From positions 6,572,001-6,636,000 of the forward strand of contig NZ_JAMYWY010000001.1 of the NCBI RefSeq assembly GCF_024159265.1: a DNA stretch of 64,000 nt, in the 5' to 3' direction. Position numbers and translations under genes: made by a program. How positions within the stretch are numbered: the stretch's first letter is position 1; each line of letters begins with the position of its first letter. The notes under the pieces were generated by a model that saw only the letters and a list, made by a program, of their open reading frames with translations, ran no database searches and had not been told where the DNA came from. The stretch comes from Paenibacillus sp. 1781tsa1. Lineage in GTDB: Bacteria; Bacillota; Bacilli; Paenibacillales; Paenibacillaceae. This document shows positions 16,614 through 25,760 of this stretch, one piece after another.

Positions 16614-17360
16614 ATGGACATGACTCATATGAATCATATGCAAATGGAGCATGAGGCAGGCACATCCTACCTGTGGCTCATCGTAGGTGTGATTGTGTTA
16701 CTGTTCTCCATCGCCGCCTATATCTGGGCATCACGCACACAGGGCAAAATCCTGGGCCACATGAAAAAGAAGGAACGGGCGGACATCCACAAAAAAAGTC
16801 GATTCCTTCGGCTGGCTGCACATGTAATGATGGCTGTGTCGATTATTACGTTTGGCCTGTTTTTCATGCAAGGTGCAGGTAAAACATATAATGTAGCTGA
16901 TCTGGAATCCAACGCAACAATCGATGTGACGGACGATAAATATTATGGTGCTGACCATACGGAGGACCCTATCCAGTATGAGATGACGATTCCAACATCC
17001 GGACCGCATAATCCGCATGATATCAAGTTTGGATTTTACACCGACTTCCCGGGCTATAATTACCTGGTACACAATCTGGAGCATGGGGATATCATCATCT
17101 ATTATCGTGAGAACGCAAGCGAGGACTTGAAGGAACATCTGAAATACCTTGCCAAATTCCGCGAAGCTGGGGCAGGTATACTAGCAGTACCAAATAAGGA
17201 TATTCCCGAAGGCAGTGAAGTCGTGGTGACCGCATGGACCAAAACGATGAAGCTCGACCAATTCGACGATGCCAAGGTGGGTACTTTTATCAATAAATAT
17301 ATTAATCAGGGACCTGAAAAGATTCCTGCCTCTGTTCGCCAGGGCGGCGGAACGATGTAA
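16614..17360 (+). CDS. DUF3105 membrane protein with Met/His-rich N-terminus
   Basis: A 248-residue protein. The first 14 residues, MDMTHMNHMQMEHE, are rich in Met and His, a composition typical of copper- or silver-binding tails. Two transmembrane segments follow (about residues 20-40 and 65-87). The rest is an external DUF3105 domain with the family blocks PTSGPHNPHD and YNYLVHNLEHGDIIIYY; its conserved histidines could also bind metal. The ATG has GAGG eight bases upstream. The paired upstream palindromes suggest tight control. A role in metal handling is inference from composition. Confidence 0.75.
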   Translation: MDMTHMNHMQMEHEAGTSYLWLIVGVIVLLFSIAAYIWASRTQGKILGHMKKKERADIHKKSRFLRLAAHVMMAVSIITFGLFFMQGAGKTYNVADLESNATIDVTDDKYYGADHTEDPIQYEMTIPTSGPHNPHDIKFGFYTDFPGYNYLVHNLEHGDIIIYYRENASEDLKEHLKYLAKFREAGAGILAVPNKDIPEGSEVVVTAWTKTMKLDQFDDAKVGTFINKYINQGPEKIPASVRQGGGTM

Positions 17361-17454
17361 TGACGTAATCACTCAGTCATAGGAAGTCCCTCTAAGGAGT
17401 AACAATGAGGTTTCTTCCAATGATGGTCATGGTCAATATAGGATGGAAACGAAA

Positions 17455-17492
17455 CTAGCTCCCGGATCAAATTGACTCGGGGGCTAATTCTT
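17455..17492 (+). terminator. Terminator of the DUF3105 gene
   Basis: TAGCTCCCGGATC and a matching GGGGGCTA arm form a hairpin followed by ATTCTTTAT. The U-tract is weak, so efficiency is uncertain. Confidence 0.5.
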
Positions 17493-17633
17493 TATCGACC
17501 AGATGCCGATATTTCAAGTAGAAAACTGTATATTTGATATACAATACATACGAACCAAAGAAGAACGACAATCACCAAGTAAAGAGACACAGAGACGATT
17601 GATTCAACAGATCAAGGGGGAACACTTTTACCA

Positions 17634-19352
17634 ATGAACAGTTTGTTTATGAGGATCTTTTTATTTTTTTCCTGTCTGATGCTGGCCGCGGGTGCGGTTC
17701 TTGGCATTACCATGTACCGTTCATCGGCTCAACTGGTCGAACAATCCATGGGGATGCAGGCACAGGCTGTGGCTGAACGGGCAGTAGCATTAATTGACAC
17801 CTCTCTGTATGCACCACTCAGTACCGGACAGGACGAGACAGCGTATTACGGCACATTGCGTGAGCAGCTTAGTCAACTACGTGAGGCCAATGGACTCAAG
17901 TATCTGTACACCCTTGGTACACGCGAAGAAAATGGAACAAATACATATTTCTACGTTGTGGATGGGGCTGCTGCCGATGTGGCAGAGGATGACTTCTCCC
18001 CTTACGGTTCCGCAGAAGAGACCCATTATGAAGGAATGCTGCAAGCTTTTGAACAGAATGAGCCTATTCGGGGCGAACTCACACAGGATGAATATGGCGC
18101 CACCATTACTGCGTATGTGCCGATCCATGGGGCTGACGGTAAAGTACTAGGATTGGTCGGTGCGGATCTGGATTCCACTGCGGTCTATGAACTGATGTCC
18201 CGCAACCGTATGACCATGATCTGGACAGCCTTGGCTATTGTTCTGCTGAGTGTCTTGTTGGTTTATGGATTCGCCCACTACTTGACCCGTCCATTGGTAA
18301 AGTTGAAGAAGTTAATCACCCAGGTTGGAAAAGGCGACCTGACCGTCAACGTTGAACTTAGTCGCAAGGACGAGGTAGGACAGCTCGCTTCCGAGTTCAA
18401 ACATCTGGTTACAGGTACTCGTGATGTCATGACAGGCATCCGTCAAAGCTCCGACTCTCTGCTACAAGCTGCAGAAGGAGTATCCAAACATTCACAGGCA
18501 ACTGCCGAAGCTAGCCAGCGTATTGCCGAACATACGAATCATACGGCCAGTGGAGCTGCCGAACAGGTGGCTCGTGCGGGCGAAGTTACGGTAGCCATGG
18601 AAGAGATCACGCGCAGCATGCAGCACATTGCGAATTCTTCTTCTATGGTCGCGGATGTATCACAGGAAACGACCAACAACGCGGTGCAAGGTCAAGCCAA
18701 CATCAACACGGCAATTGATAGCATGGACAAAATTCATCAAGCAAATGTGCAGATGGTGGCCTCCACCTCTCAGCTGGAGCAGTACTCAGGTAAAATTGAG
18801 TCGGTGGCACACCTGATGAAAGTTATCGCTTCACAGACCAATCTGCTCGCACTTAATGCAAGTATTGAAGCAGCTCGTGCAGGAGAGTATGGCAGCGGGT
18901 TTGCGGTAGTTGCCTCCGAGGTTCGCAAGCTTGCGGGGGAATCAGAGCAATCGTCCCAGCATGTAACCGAACTGATCGCCGAGATGACACGCCAGACTGC
19001 CCTGTTGTCAGAACATATGTCTGCCAGCACATCCGCAGTCCAATCCGGTCTCGCTGTTGTTCAGGAGGCAGGCCGTTCATTCACATCCATTCATACCGGA
19101 ATCGAAACGATGAATGAACGTCTCCACGAAGTATCCGCAGCATCCGAGCAGCTGTCTGCCAGTGCAGAAGAAGTGTCGGCTTCCGTGGAGGATATGGAGC
19201 ATATCTCGCGCGAATCCTCTTCAAGTATTCAACAGGTGTCACACGCTACCGGAAGCCAGCTGCAATCCATGGATGAGATGCGTGCATCCGCTGAATCTCT
19301 GCGGGTATTGTCCAGTGAGCTGAACGGATTAATTAGTCGATTTAAAATATAG
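17634..19352 (+). CDS. Methyl-accepting chemotaxis protein
   Basis: A 572-residue transmembrane receptor. A first membrane segment at residues 7-27 is followed by an external ligand-binding region to about residue 190 (Cache-like, with [20 protein letters not shown]), a second membrane segment, a HAMP domain ([20 protein letters not shown]) and a cytoplasmic signalling domain. The hairpin tip is [20 protein letters not shown], nearly identical to the MCP consensus. A receptor of this type controls CheA and so flagellar bias. AAGGGGG lies 13 bases before the ATG; MRIFLF five codons in is an alternative start. No che genes are adjacent, so this is an orphan receptor with unknown ligand. Confidence 0.92.
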   Translation: MNSLFMRIFLFFSCLMLAAGAVLGITMYRSSAQLVEQSMGMQAQAVAERAVALIDTSLYAPLSTGQDETAYYGTLREQLSQLREANGLKYLYTLGTREENGTNTYFYVVDGAAADVAEDDFSPYGSAEETHYEGMLQAFEQNEPIRGELTQDEYGATITAYVPIHGADGKVLGLVGADLDSTAVYELMSRNRMTMIWTALAIVLLSVLLVYGFAHYLTRPLVKLKKLITQVGKGDLTVNVELSRKDEVGQLASEFKHLVTGTRDVMTGIRQSSDSLLQAAEGVSKHSQATAEASQRIAEHTNHTASGAAEQVARAGEVTVAMEEITRSMQHIANSSSMVADVSQETTNNAVQGQANINTAIDSMDKIHQANVQMVASTSQLEQYSGKIESVAHLMKVIASQTNLLALNASIEAARAGEYGSGFAVVASEVRKLAGESEQSSQHVTELIAEMTRQTALLSEHMSASTSAVQSGLAVVQEAGRSFTSIHTGIETMNERLHEVSAASEQLSASAEEVSASVEDMEHISRESSSSIQQVSHATGSQLQSMDEMRASAESLRVLSSELNGLISRFKI

Positions 19353-19376
19353 CGGGCAGCTTAGAATGTTAGATAG

Positions 19377-19442
19377 ATTGAACTAAAGAATATTCACACA
19401 CACCACTTCGATGACAGAAAAACCTTCCAATCGCTGTTATCA
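19377..19442. repeat. AGTTGAACTA-family repeat, copy D (truncated left end)
   Basis: Only the left arm is present: TTGAACTAAAGAATATTCAC, then GATGACAGAA, AACCTTCC and ATCGCTGTTATC, after which the homology stops. It begins 25 bases after the chemoreceptor stop codon. The adjacent sequence is the bidirectional terminator, so an insertion or deletion event has replaced the right half. Confidence 0.75.
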
Positions 19443-19461
19443 ATCTATATAAGTCAGCCCA

Positions 19462-19545
19462 AAACAAAAAAGCCGCACGGCAGGGACGGGATCATGGGGT
19501 TCAACCCCATTTCCGACACTGCCTGCGGTTTTATTTTTGTTGTAC
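19462..19545. terminator. Bidirectional terminator between chemoreceptor and nucleoside hydrolase
   Basis: AAAAAAGCCGCACGGCAG pairs with CTGCCTGCGGTTTTATTTTT around an inner GGGGTTCAACCCC hairpin. A-run and T-run flanks let it act for both convergent genes. Confidence 0.85.
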
Positions 19546-19578
19546 CTTTAAGGATGGCAAGCCCTAAGGCTGCCTGAA

Positions 19579-20532
19579 TTAGTAGCGCTGCGGAGCAGCT
19601 TTTTTACCCAAATCCGTCATATACGTAAAGAACGCTTCCGGATCGGTATCATACACCAGTTGTACTGGACGTCCGTCTGCTTGCTCCACCGTGCGACCCT
19701 GGCTAGGACCATCCGGGATGACAATACAGTTCACGGTTTTCTTCTTCACGATGTCCTCGCGTCCAACGGAAGCCGTTGTCAGCACATCCCACAGATAGTA
19801 TGTGGAATTTGTCTCACTGTACACCAGTGGCGGACAACCTGCGTAACAGTTACCCAGGAAATCAACGCCTTCGAAGCGACGCTCTGCTGCCCAGCGGTTA
19901 CGAACGGCTGGAGTCAGAGGTACTTTGTTTGTGCTTTCCAGTGCAACCAGATCGATCTGGATGCCGCTCTGCCACACACGATAAGCCGCTTCCGGGTCCC
20001 AGAATACGTTCCATTCCGCTGTGCCATCATGCTCAGGCTCTTCTACGTTACCACGCTCGAACGTACCGCCCATCCATACCAGCTTGTCGATTTTCTCTTC
20101 AATGTCTGGTGCTTCGTCCAGTGCACGCGCAAGGTCAGTCAGTGGGCCTGTGAACAGGAGCAACGTTTTGCCTTCAGTATTGCGTACTTTCTCGATCAGA
20201 TGCTGGTGTGCCGGAACGGCAGAGAGTGGTGCTTCCATTTTGCCGGACTCGTTCAGTACAGGAAGTGCATCTACATAGAAGGAATGCAGTCTCCACGCCG
20301 CAGGAAATGGATTTTTCCCTCTGGAGTTGGATTTAGATACCTCTACGGAATATGTACCGAAACGATCGATAATTTTACGGCTGGCATCTGTTGCTGGCTC
20401 CAGATATCCGTCTGCCGGAATAACCGATACCCCGGTTACATGTACATTGTCCATTTGCAGAAGCATGAACAGCGATACGAGGTCATCTACGCCGCCGTCA
20501 TGGTTGAAATACACATTAAGTTGGTTCGTCAT
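19579..20532 (-). CDS. Second nucleoside hydrolase (IunH-like)
   Basis: A 317-residue nucleoside hydrolase-like protein. The N-terminal block is NVYFNHDGGVDDLVSLF, where the usual DxDxGxDDA motif is altered to NHDGGVDDL: the last two aspartates remain but the first is Asn. Later blocks are LLLFTGPLTDLARAL, WMGGTFERGN, EWNVFWDPEAA and YLWDVLTTASVG. In the last block a Trp-Asp stands where IunH has the active-site His-Asp. The start MTNQLN (20532) begins where homology begins; ATG at 20544 is also possible. It is not linked to the operon at 7-14 kb, and its altered active site suggests another substrate. Confidence 0.8.
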   Translation of the reverse strand: MTNQLNVYFNHDGGVDDLVSLFMLLQMDNVHVTGVSVIPADGYLEPATDASRKIIDRFGTYSVEVSKSNSRGKNPFPAAWRLHSFYVDALPVLNESGKMEAPLSAVPAHQHLIEKVRNTEGKTLLLFTGPLTDLARALDEAPDIEEKIDKLVWMGGTFERGNVEEPEHDGTAEWNVFWDPEAAYRVWQSGIQIDLVALESTNKVPLTPAVRNRWAAERRFEGVDFLGNCYAGCPPLVYSETNSTYYLWDVLTTASVGREDIVKKKTVNCIVIPDGPSQGRTVEQADGRPVQLVYDTDPEAFFTYMTDLGKKAAPQRY

Positions 20533-20806
20533 GCTTGCTTTCATCCTTCCCCTGGTTGTCCCATTGATGTTGATCATCCGTCTGCTCAAGGCCGACGCTC
20601 TCTCTATTATGTCCCATAACCCTTGGCTACGTAAACCTTCCCTATGCAAAGAAAACAAGGATTACGCCTCATCCTGCGGATATTTTACAGTTCCACCATT
20701 CCATCACAGGAGCAGACCCGTCCAACTCAATTCCGTGCCATTGTTGTGCAAAAAGAAATGGACAGCAGGCTCGAAACCCCGCTGTCCATCTCACCCCATC
20801 CATGCA

Positions 20807-23056
20807 TTACATGGACTGGTTTTGTTTCTGGTTCTGTTTCTGTTTCTTCTCATTCTTCTCAGCAATCGGAATATACTTGCCTGGCCAGAAGGCCCACTTG
20901 CCCAGCAATGTGGTGATTGCCGGAACCATGAACGGACGTACCAGGAATGTATCCAGCAACACACCAACAGCCGTTATAATTCCGAATTGCACCAATACTT
21001 GAATCGGCAGCGTCGCAAGTACCGCAAAGGTTCCTGCCAGAATCAGGCCGGCAGAGGTAATAACCGAGCTCGTCTCACCGACGCCTTCCTTAATAGCTTG
21101 ACGAAGCGGCATCGTTTTGCGTTTCTGCCAGATGCTTGAGATCATGAAGATGTTGTAGTCTTCACCCAATGCCACCAGGAATACGAAGGAATACAGCGGA
21201 ATCGCGCCCTGTATGGCATCGGCGCCAAGTCCGTAGTGAATAATGATCCAACCCAGACCCAGTGCAGAGAAATACGACAGAACAACCGTTGCAATCAGAT
21301 ACGCCGTAGCTACAACAGAACGCAAGTATAATAGCAGCAATAGTGTAATCATGCCGATGACCACCGGAATAATGATCTTGGCATCCCGTTCTCCAGCCAC
21401 TTCAATGTCATACTGTTCTGCTGTCTGACCATCGATCCAGACCTGACTGTCCACATTGGTTACTCCAGCATCTTGAAGCGCCTGTTCCGCAGTAGCCCGC
21501 AGATCCGGAATATGCTGCATCGCCTCCATGGAATATGGATTCAGATTAAATTCCACGTCATAAGCCGTAATGTTAGCATTCTCGGCACCCTGTTGGGCAT
21601 CGCCTACTTTGCTAATGTAATCCAGCGATTCAAGCCGCTGCTTCAGATCAGTTTCTTTGCCACCTGAATCTACAATCACTTTCACTGGAGCCAGCTCGCC
21701 TTGGGAGAACTGTTCACCAATGACCGTGAAACCTTCGCGGGAAGGCACATCCTCCGGGAAGGAAGACAACAGATCATATGTGAATTTAACCTGAGTTGAG
21801 AATGCTGCCAGTCCTCCCAGCAATACCAGGGTAATTGCAAGCACGGCCCAAGGTTTAGTGACCACCGTACGGCCAATCCAGCTTTCCTTCACTTTGCGTG
21901 GGGCAGGAGCCGGTTTGCCTTTTTTCTTGGCACGTTCGACTTCCATCTCATGGGTACGCGGTACGAACGGGTAGAATGAACCCCGGCCAAAGATCGCGAG
22001 CAGTGCCGGAACCAGCGTCAGACTTGCAATAAACATAATAAAGATGGATAGACTGAATGGTACGGCAAAACGATGATACGCACCATATTCAGCCAGCAAC
22101 AGCACCAGTAGTGCTGCAACGACCGTGAATCCACTCATGGCAATGGCGCCGGAAGATCCGGTAATGGCCTGGAAGATGGCTTTCTTTTTGTCCGGCTCAT
22201 GGTAGAGAATTTGGCGGTATCTGGAGATCATGAACAGGCAGTAATCCGTTCCTGCTCCAAATAACAATACAGTCATGATTGAGATTGACTGTGCGTCCAC
22301 CGTAATCCAGCCTTGATCCGCCATGAACCCGAGAATCGGACTGGTCACCATATACGCGAATCCAACCGCAATAATTGGGATAATCGCTAGCACTGGCGAA
22401 CGATAGATCAATAGCAGCAGCACCAATACCAGTACAACCGTAGCGATAAGCAAGGATACATCGGCGGAAGAGAATAGTCCGCTCGCATCAATGGATATCC
22501 CTACTGGCCCTGTTACACGAGCAATCAGTGTATTGGCATCATCTATAGCTACATCGAACGGGTTTGCCCCGAAGATGTCTTGTGTTTTTTGCTCAAGTGC
22601 TTCAATGCCTTGTTCTAATTGTTCTGCATCGGCACCTTCATTGAAGAAAAGCGGCATAACCAGGGTGCTTCCGTCTTCCGAAAGCTGGCCTTTCAACGCC
22701 TGTGGCGGCAATTGATAGAGTGGCGCAACGGACTGCTGTTGTTCTACCGGATCTTGATCCAGTCGCTCCGTTAATGCCTGAATGTTCTCAATCTGCTCAT
22801 CCGTCAAACCGCCGGCTTGACGCCATACGATCAGCGCGGGCAATCCTTCACCACCAGGGAATTCCTTCTCGGCAAGTGCAGCTGCCTGAACCGATGGTTT
22901 GGATTCACTCAGATCCTGTGCGTTATTGGTTTCACGTTCACCTACAGCAGGCCATACCATGCCAAGCACAACGGCGATTATGATCCATACCAAAAGTGTA
23001 ATCCATTTGCTTCGTTTGCCAGCAACCCAACGGCCATAACCCGAACCTTCCTGCAT
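20807..23056 (-). CDS. MMPL/RND-family transporter (YdfJ-like)
   Basis: A 749-residue inner-membrane protein with the two-fold RND layout: a transmembrane helix, a large external loop, a block of five to six helices, then the same again. Family signatures include GAGTDYCLFMISRYR in the first half and VALGEDYNIFMIS in the second, each with the aspartates of the proton path. A basic cytoplasmic loop with KKKGKPAPAPRK separates the halves. MMPL proteins export lipids or drugs using the proton gradient. It is divergent from a TetR gene with a palindromic operator between, so drug- or fatty-acid-inducible efflux is likely. Confidence 0.87.
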   Translation of the reverse strand: MQEGSGYGRWVAGKRSKWITLLVWIIIAVVLGMVWPAVGERETNNAQDLSESKPSVQAAALAEKEFPGGEGLPALIVWRQAGGLTDEQIENIQALTERLDQDPVEQQQSVAPLYQLPPQALKGQLSEDGSTLVMPLFFNEGADAEQLEQGIEALEQKTQDIFGANPFDVAIDDANTLIARVTGPVGISIDASGLFSSADVSLLIATVVLVLVLLLLIYRSPVLAIIPIIAVGFAYMVTSPILGFMADQGWITVDAQSISIMTVLLFGAGTDYCLFMISRYRQILYHEPDKKKAIFQAITGSSGAIAMSGFTVVAALLVLLLAEYGAYHRFAVPFSLSIFIMFIASLTLVPALLAIFGRGSFYPFVPRTHEMEVERAKKKGKPAPAPRKVKESWIGRTVVTKPWAVLAITLVLLGGLAAFSTQVKFTYDLLSSFPEDVPSREGFTVIGEQFSQGELAPVKVIVDSGGKETDLKQRLESLDYISKVGDAQQGAENANITAYDVEFNLNPYSMEAMQHIPDLRATAEQALQDAGVTNVDSQVWIDGQTAEQYDIEVAGERDAKIIIPVVIGMITLLLLLYLRSVVATAYLIATVVLSYFSALGLGWIIIHYGLGADAIQGAIPLYSFVFLVALGEDYNIFMISSIWQKRKTMPLRQAIKEGVGETSSVITSAGLILAGTFAVLATLPIQVLVQFGIITAVGVLLDTFLVRPFMVPAITTLLGKWAFWPGKYIPIAEKNEKKQKQNQKQNQSM

Positions 23057-23114
23057 TGTCTCTTCATCTCCCTATTCTGTTTCTATGAAGCCCTATTTAT
23101 GTGATGGTGTAGTA

Positions 23115-23138
23115 ATGAACCACGGGTCATAGTATAAT
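23115..23138. promoter_or_regulatory. TetR-type operator between the MMPL and TetR genes
   Basis: ATGAACCACGGGTCAT (23115-23130) is a 16-bp inverted repeat with one mismatched pair. It is followed at 23133-23138 by TATAAT, a plausible -10 for the tetR direction. Its position between divergent genes fits one operator controlling both. Confidence 0.6.
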
Positions 23139-23232
23139 TGAGTTAATTATATATACCGGAAGGTTAATTTTGCAATGCCTAATTTGTGAACATCCTTAGC
23201 CAGCGATTAAATACGTAAAGAGGTCAGTGATT

Positions 23233-23868
23233 ATGAGCAAAAAAACAAACATCCCCCGGTCACCGGGCAGACCCAAAACGGGTGCCGATCAGGCATCTGT
23301 CCAAACCAACATATTGATGACAGCTTCACGTCTGTTTATGGAATATGGGTATGAACCCGTCTCTCTCCAACAGATTGCTTCATTATGCAATGTAACCAAA
23401 GCATCAATCTATTATCACTTCACCAGCAAAGCCGATCTGTTCACCGTTGCCATTACCCGCATAATGTCGATGAGCATGCAGCAGACTTCACTCCGCCTGG
23501 AAGAACCCGGCACATTACAAGAGCGGCTGATCAAGGTAGCGCAAGCAAAGATGCAGCACTCCCATATTGAGACGGAGAGCATGATGCGAGAAGCCGAGAA
23601 GCATCTGAATACGGAGCAACTCAGCCAGATTCGAGAAGCTGAGGTTCAGATCTTCGAAGTGCTTGCGGCCCACTTCCAGCAGGAGATGGACAATGGTTAT
23701 TTGCGGGTTGCCAGTCCCATGCTGCTTGCCCATGCATTTACGTCACTGCTCATGCTCGCGAACCGCGAAGATGTACGCAACATGAATGGTGGCAGTATTG
23801 AGGAACTTGCACGGGAACTTGTGGCCCTGTTTCTGGATGGAGCGGTTAAGCGGAGCGAGAATATATAG
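23233..23868 (+). CDS. TetR-family transcriptional regulator
   Basis: A 211-residue repressor-type protein. The N-terminal helix-turn-helix is intact: VSLQQIASLCNVTKASIYYH followed by FTSKADLF, at residues 41-70. The C-terminal part is helical and divergent, as expected for a ligand-binding domain. A basic leader (KKTNIPRSPGRPKTG) precedes the domain. ATG at 23233 has AGAGG nine bases upstream; the GTG two codons earlier is less likely. It is divergent from the MMPL exporter, which is its probable target together with itself. Confidence 0.88.
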   Translation: MSKKTNIPRSPGRPKTGADQASVQTNILMTASRLFMEYGYEPVSLQQIASLCNVTKASIYYHFTSKADLFTVAITRIMSMSMQQTSLRLEEPGTLQERLIKVAQAKMQHSHIETESMMREAEKHLNTEQLSQIREAEVQIFEVLAAHFQQEMDNGYLRVASPMLLAHAFTSLLMLANREDVRNMNGGSIEELARELVALFLDGAVKRSENI

Positions 23869-23894
23869 CTGTATCTCTAAGCAGTTATGCCAAA

Positions 23895-23935
23895 AAACCA
23901 TCGGGCGATGTAATGAACACACCTACCGATGGTTT
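23895..23935. terminator. Bidirectional terminator between tetR and the MORN gene
   Basis: AAACCATCGG (23895-23904) pairs exactly with CCGATGGTTT (23926-23935). An A-run precedes it and ATTGG follows. It is placed just after the tetR stop. Confidence 0.65.
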
Positions 23936-24014
23936 ATTGGTTGAACTCTAAACATGATTATAGGACTCTGCTCTCGACAATGTTGAATTGATTCTGTAAT
24001 TACTTACCTGTTAC

Positions 24015-24812
24015 TTAGTCAACAGTGATATAAATAGATATATTAGGGCCATCACTACTATTCTCCGTATAGAATTTACCTTCACCCGTTGGTCTTCCGT
24101 TCTTAAACATGCCCACATAGACTAACTTACCGTTCAAGTACCCTTTACCTTTGGCGGTAATAGCTCCATTTTTAGCCTGCCCATCATAGATGATTACACC
24201 ATCTTCGTACAATTTAATTTTGCCAGAATACGTGGGTACTCCTTTATCAAATGCACCAACATAGGCAATTTCTCCATATTGATATGCTTTACCTTGTCCC
24301 TGTGGCAATCCATTCTTAAATGTGCCCTGATAGAACATCTCACCAGATTCTGTATACCACTTACCTTGACCATGAAACGAACCCTTCAAAAAATCGCCCT
24401 TATATTTAACTGTTCCATCTGGATAATATTCGGTGCCCTTACCTGAAGGAAGCCATGTTTCAATATCCACCTTACCAACATAATTAAACTTTCCATTTGG
24501 GTAGTAAAGCTTTCCCTGTCCATTAGAAATATCCGAGTACAGCTTTCCATCTGCGTTATACCTTTTCCCTTCATGAGGCCTTCCCGCTACAAACTTACCT
24601 TCAAAGCTCTTCTTCCCATTTGAAAAATAGGATATTCCTTTACCATTAGGTACGCCATTTTTGACTTCTCCCACATATTTGTGTTTTTCACCAGAAAGAG
24701 TAATATAGATCTCTTTTTTCGCTGCTGAGACCTGTCCCGGTGAAGTAAACAGCGGTGTAATCAAAATTAAAAAAACAGTAAACCACTTCAAACAATTCTC
24801 TAACTTTCGCAT
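24015..24812 (-). CDS. Secreted MORN-repeat protein
   Basis: A 265-residue protein with an N-terminal signal peptide (hydrophobic stretch WFTVFLILITPLFTSPGQVSA, cleaved after VSA) followed by about eight to nine MORN-like repeats of roughly 23 residues. Typical units are YVGEVKNGVPNGKGISYFSNG, YKGDFLKGSFHGQGKWY and YVGMFKNGRPTGEGKFY. MORN repeats form an elongated beta meander, and bacterial members act at the envelope or are antigen-like with no set role. There is no LPXTG or SLH anchor, so the protein is probably released or loosely bound. The ribosome binding site is weak (GGGGATTTACAGAA). No function should be assigned beyond the fold. Confidence 0.78.
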   Translation of the reverse strand: MRKLENCLKWFTVFLILITPLFTSPGQVSAAKKEIYITLSGEKHKYVGEVKNGVPNGKGISYFSNGKKSFEGKFVAGRPHEGKRYNADGKLYSDISNGQGKLYYPNGKFNYVGKVDIETWLPSGKGTEYYPDGTVKYKGDFLKGSFHGQGKWYTESGEMFYQGTFKNGLPQGQGKAYQYGEIAYVGAFDKGVPTYSGKIKLYEDGVIIYDGQAKNGAITAKGKGYLNGKLVYVGMFKNGRPTGEGKFYTENSSDGPNISIYITVD

Positions 24813-25140
24813 TTCTGTAAATCCCCATTTCTATTTTTATAGAATCTATCGGCCTGCTAAGATTAAACTGATATGCCTCTTTAAACTATGAATGTCTGGT
24901 TTACTACAACACAGCTTTGTATACAGTACAGCAAATCAAAATATGTAATTCGAGCAGAGTAATACGAATCTTCAAAAATGAGTTTCTCTTCGACTTAGCA
25001 AGCACGACAATACTTATATCGACCATTATAGCTACAAGCATGAGAAAATATGGTAAAGTGTTGTTAATTATCTATTTCCCGTTGATTAATACGATACATA
25101 AAATGAATAACCTAGCCTTGAACCCATAGGAGGAAAAACC
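24813..25140. other. Intergenic region with no recognised gene
   Basis: An AT-rich stretch of about 330 bases between the divergent MORN and GNAT genes. It ends in the strong ribosome binding site AGGAGG of the GNAT gene. A 70-codon plus-strand frame (24917-25129) lacks a ribosome binding site and resembles nothing. No terminator or clear repeat is seen. Confidence 0.5.
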
Positions 25141-25721
25141 ATGTCACCACCAAAATCATCCCCCGTCTGCTGGAAACAAAGCGCATATACCTGCGTCCCT
25201 TTGAGATTACAGATGTGGATGTTTACTTCCCTGGACTGTTTGATGCCAAGATGCGTAGGCTGACGGGAACACAGAACAGTTTTACACGTGCTCAGGTTGA
25301 ACGTTATGTTGAAAATGCAGCACAGGATGACTCCAGACTCATGCTACTTATTGCTTTACAGGAAAATGACCAGATCATCGGAGATGTCGTCCTGATGGAC
25401 ATGCATGCCAAGAATCGCAGTGCACATATCCGGGTTGCCATCGATCAGGCGGAGCATCAAGGCAAAGGCTACGGTAGCGAGGCATTACTGCTTATGCTGG
25501 ACTACGGCTTCGGTATCTGTAACCTGCATCGAATCGAGCTTGAAGTGTACGCCTTCAACGAGCGAGCTATTCGCACGTATGAGAAACTCGGATTCCAGCG
25601 CGAGGGTGTGAAGCGGGATGTCTTGTTTTACAATCACCAATATCATGATGCCATTCAGATGAGCATGCTGGAGGATGAGTTCAGGCAACGTCATATGAAA
25701 GATCAGGCAGGTAATGATTAA
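25141..25721 (+). pseudogene. GNAT N-acetyltransferase with a frameshift near the start codon
   Basis: The acetyltransferase frame encodes ITDVDVYFPGLF, AHIRVAIDQAEHQGKGYGSE (the acetyl-CoA-binding QGKGYG motif) and FNERAIRTYEKLGF, a normal GNAT core resembling RimJ/RimL-type enzymes. The only good start signal is AGGAGG then ATG at 25141, but that ATG is in a different frame: it continues MSPPKSSPVC and stops at about 25262. Reading the correct frame back from 25215 gives IIPRLLETKRIYLRPFEITD, the usual N-terminus, with no start codon. One missing base in the A4 run (25152-25155) or the C5 run (25160-25164) explains this. It is either a real inactivating deletion, an assembly error, or, least likely, internal initiation at GTG 25215. 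Confidence 0.75.
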
Positions 25722-25760
25722 GTTTCCTTTCAGCCAAAATCAAACCAAAAAACCAGGGAT

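Noticed and set aside
24917-25129. 70-codon plus-strand open frame before the GNAT gene
   Set aside because: No ribosome binding site, AT-driven composition, and it ends right at the GNAT ribosome binding site.
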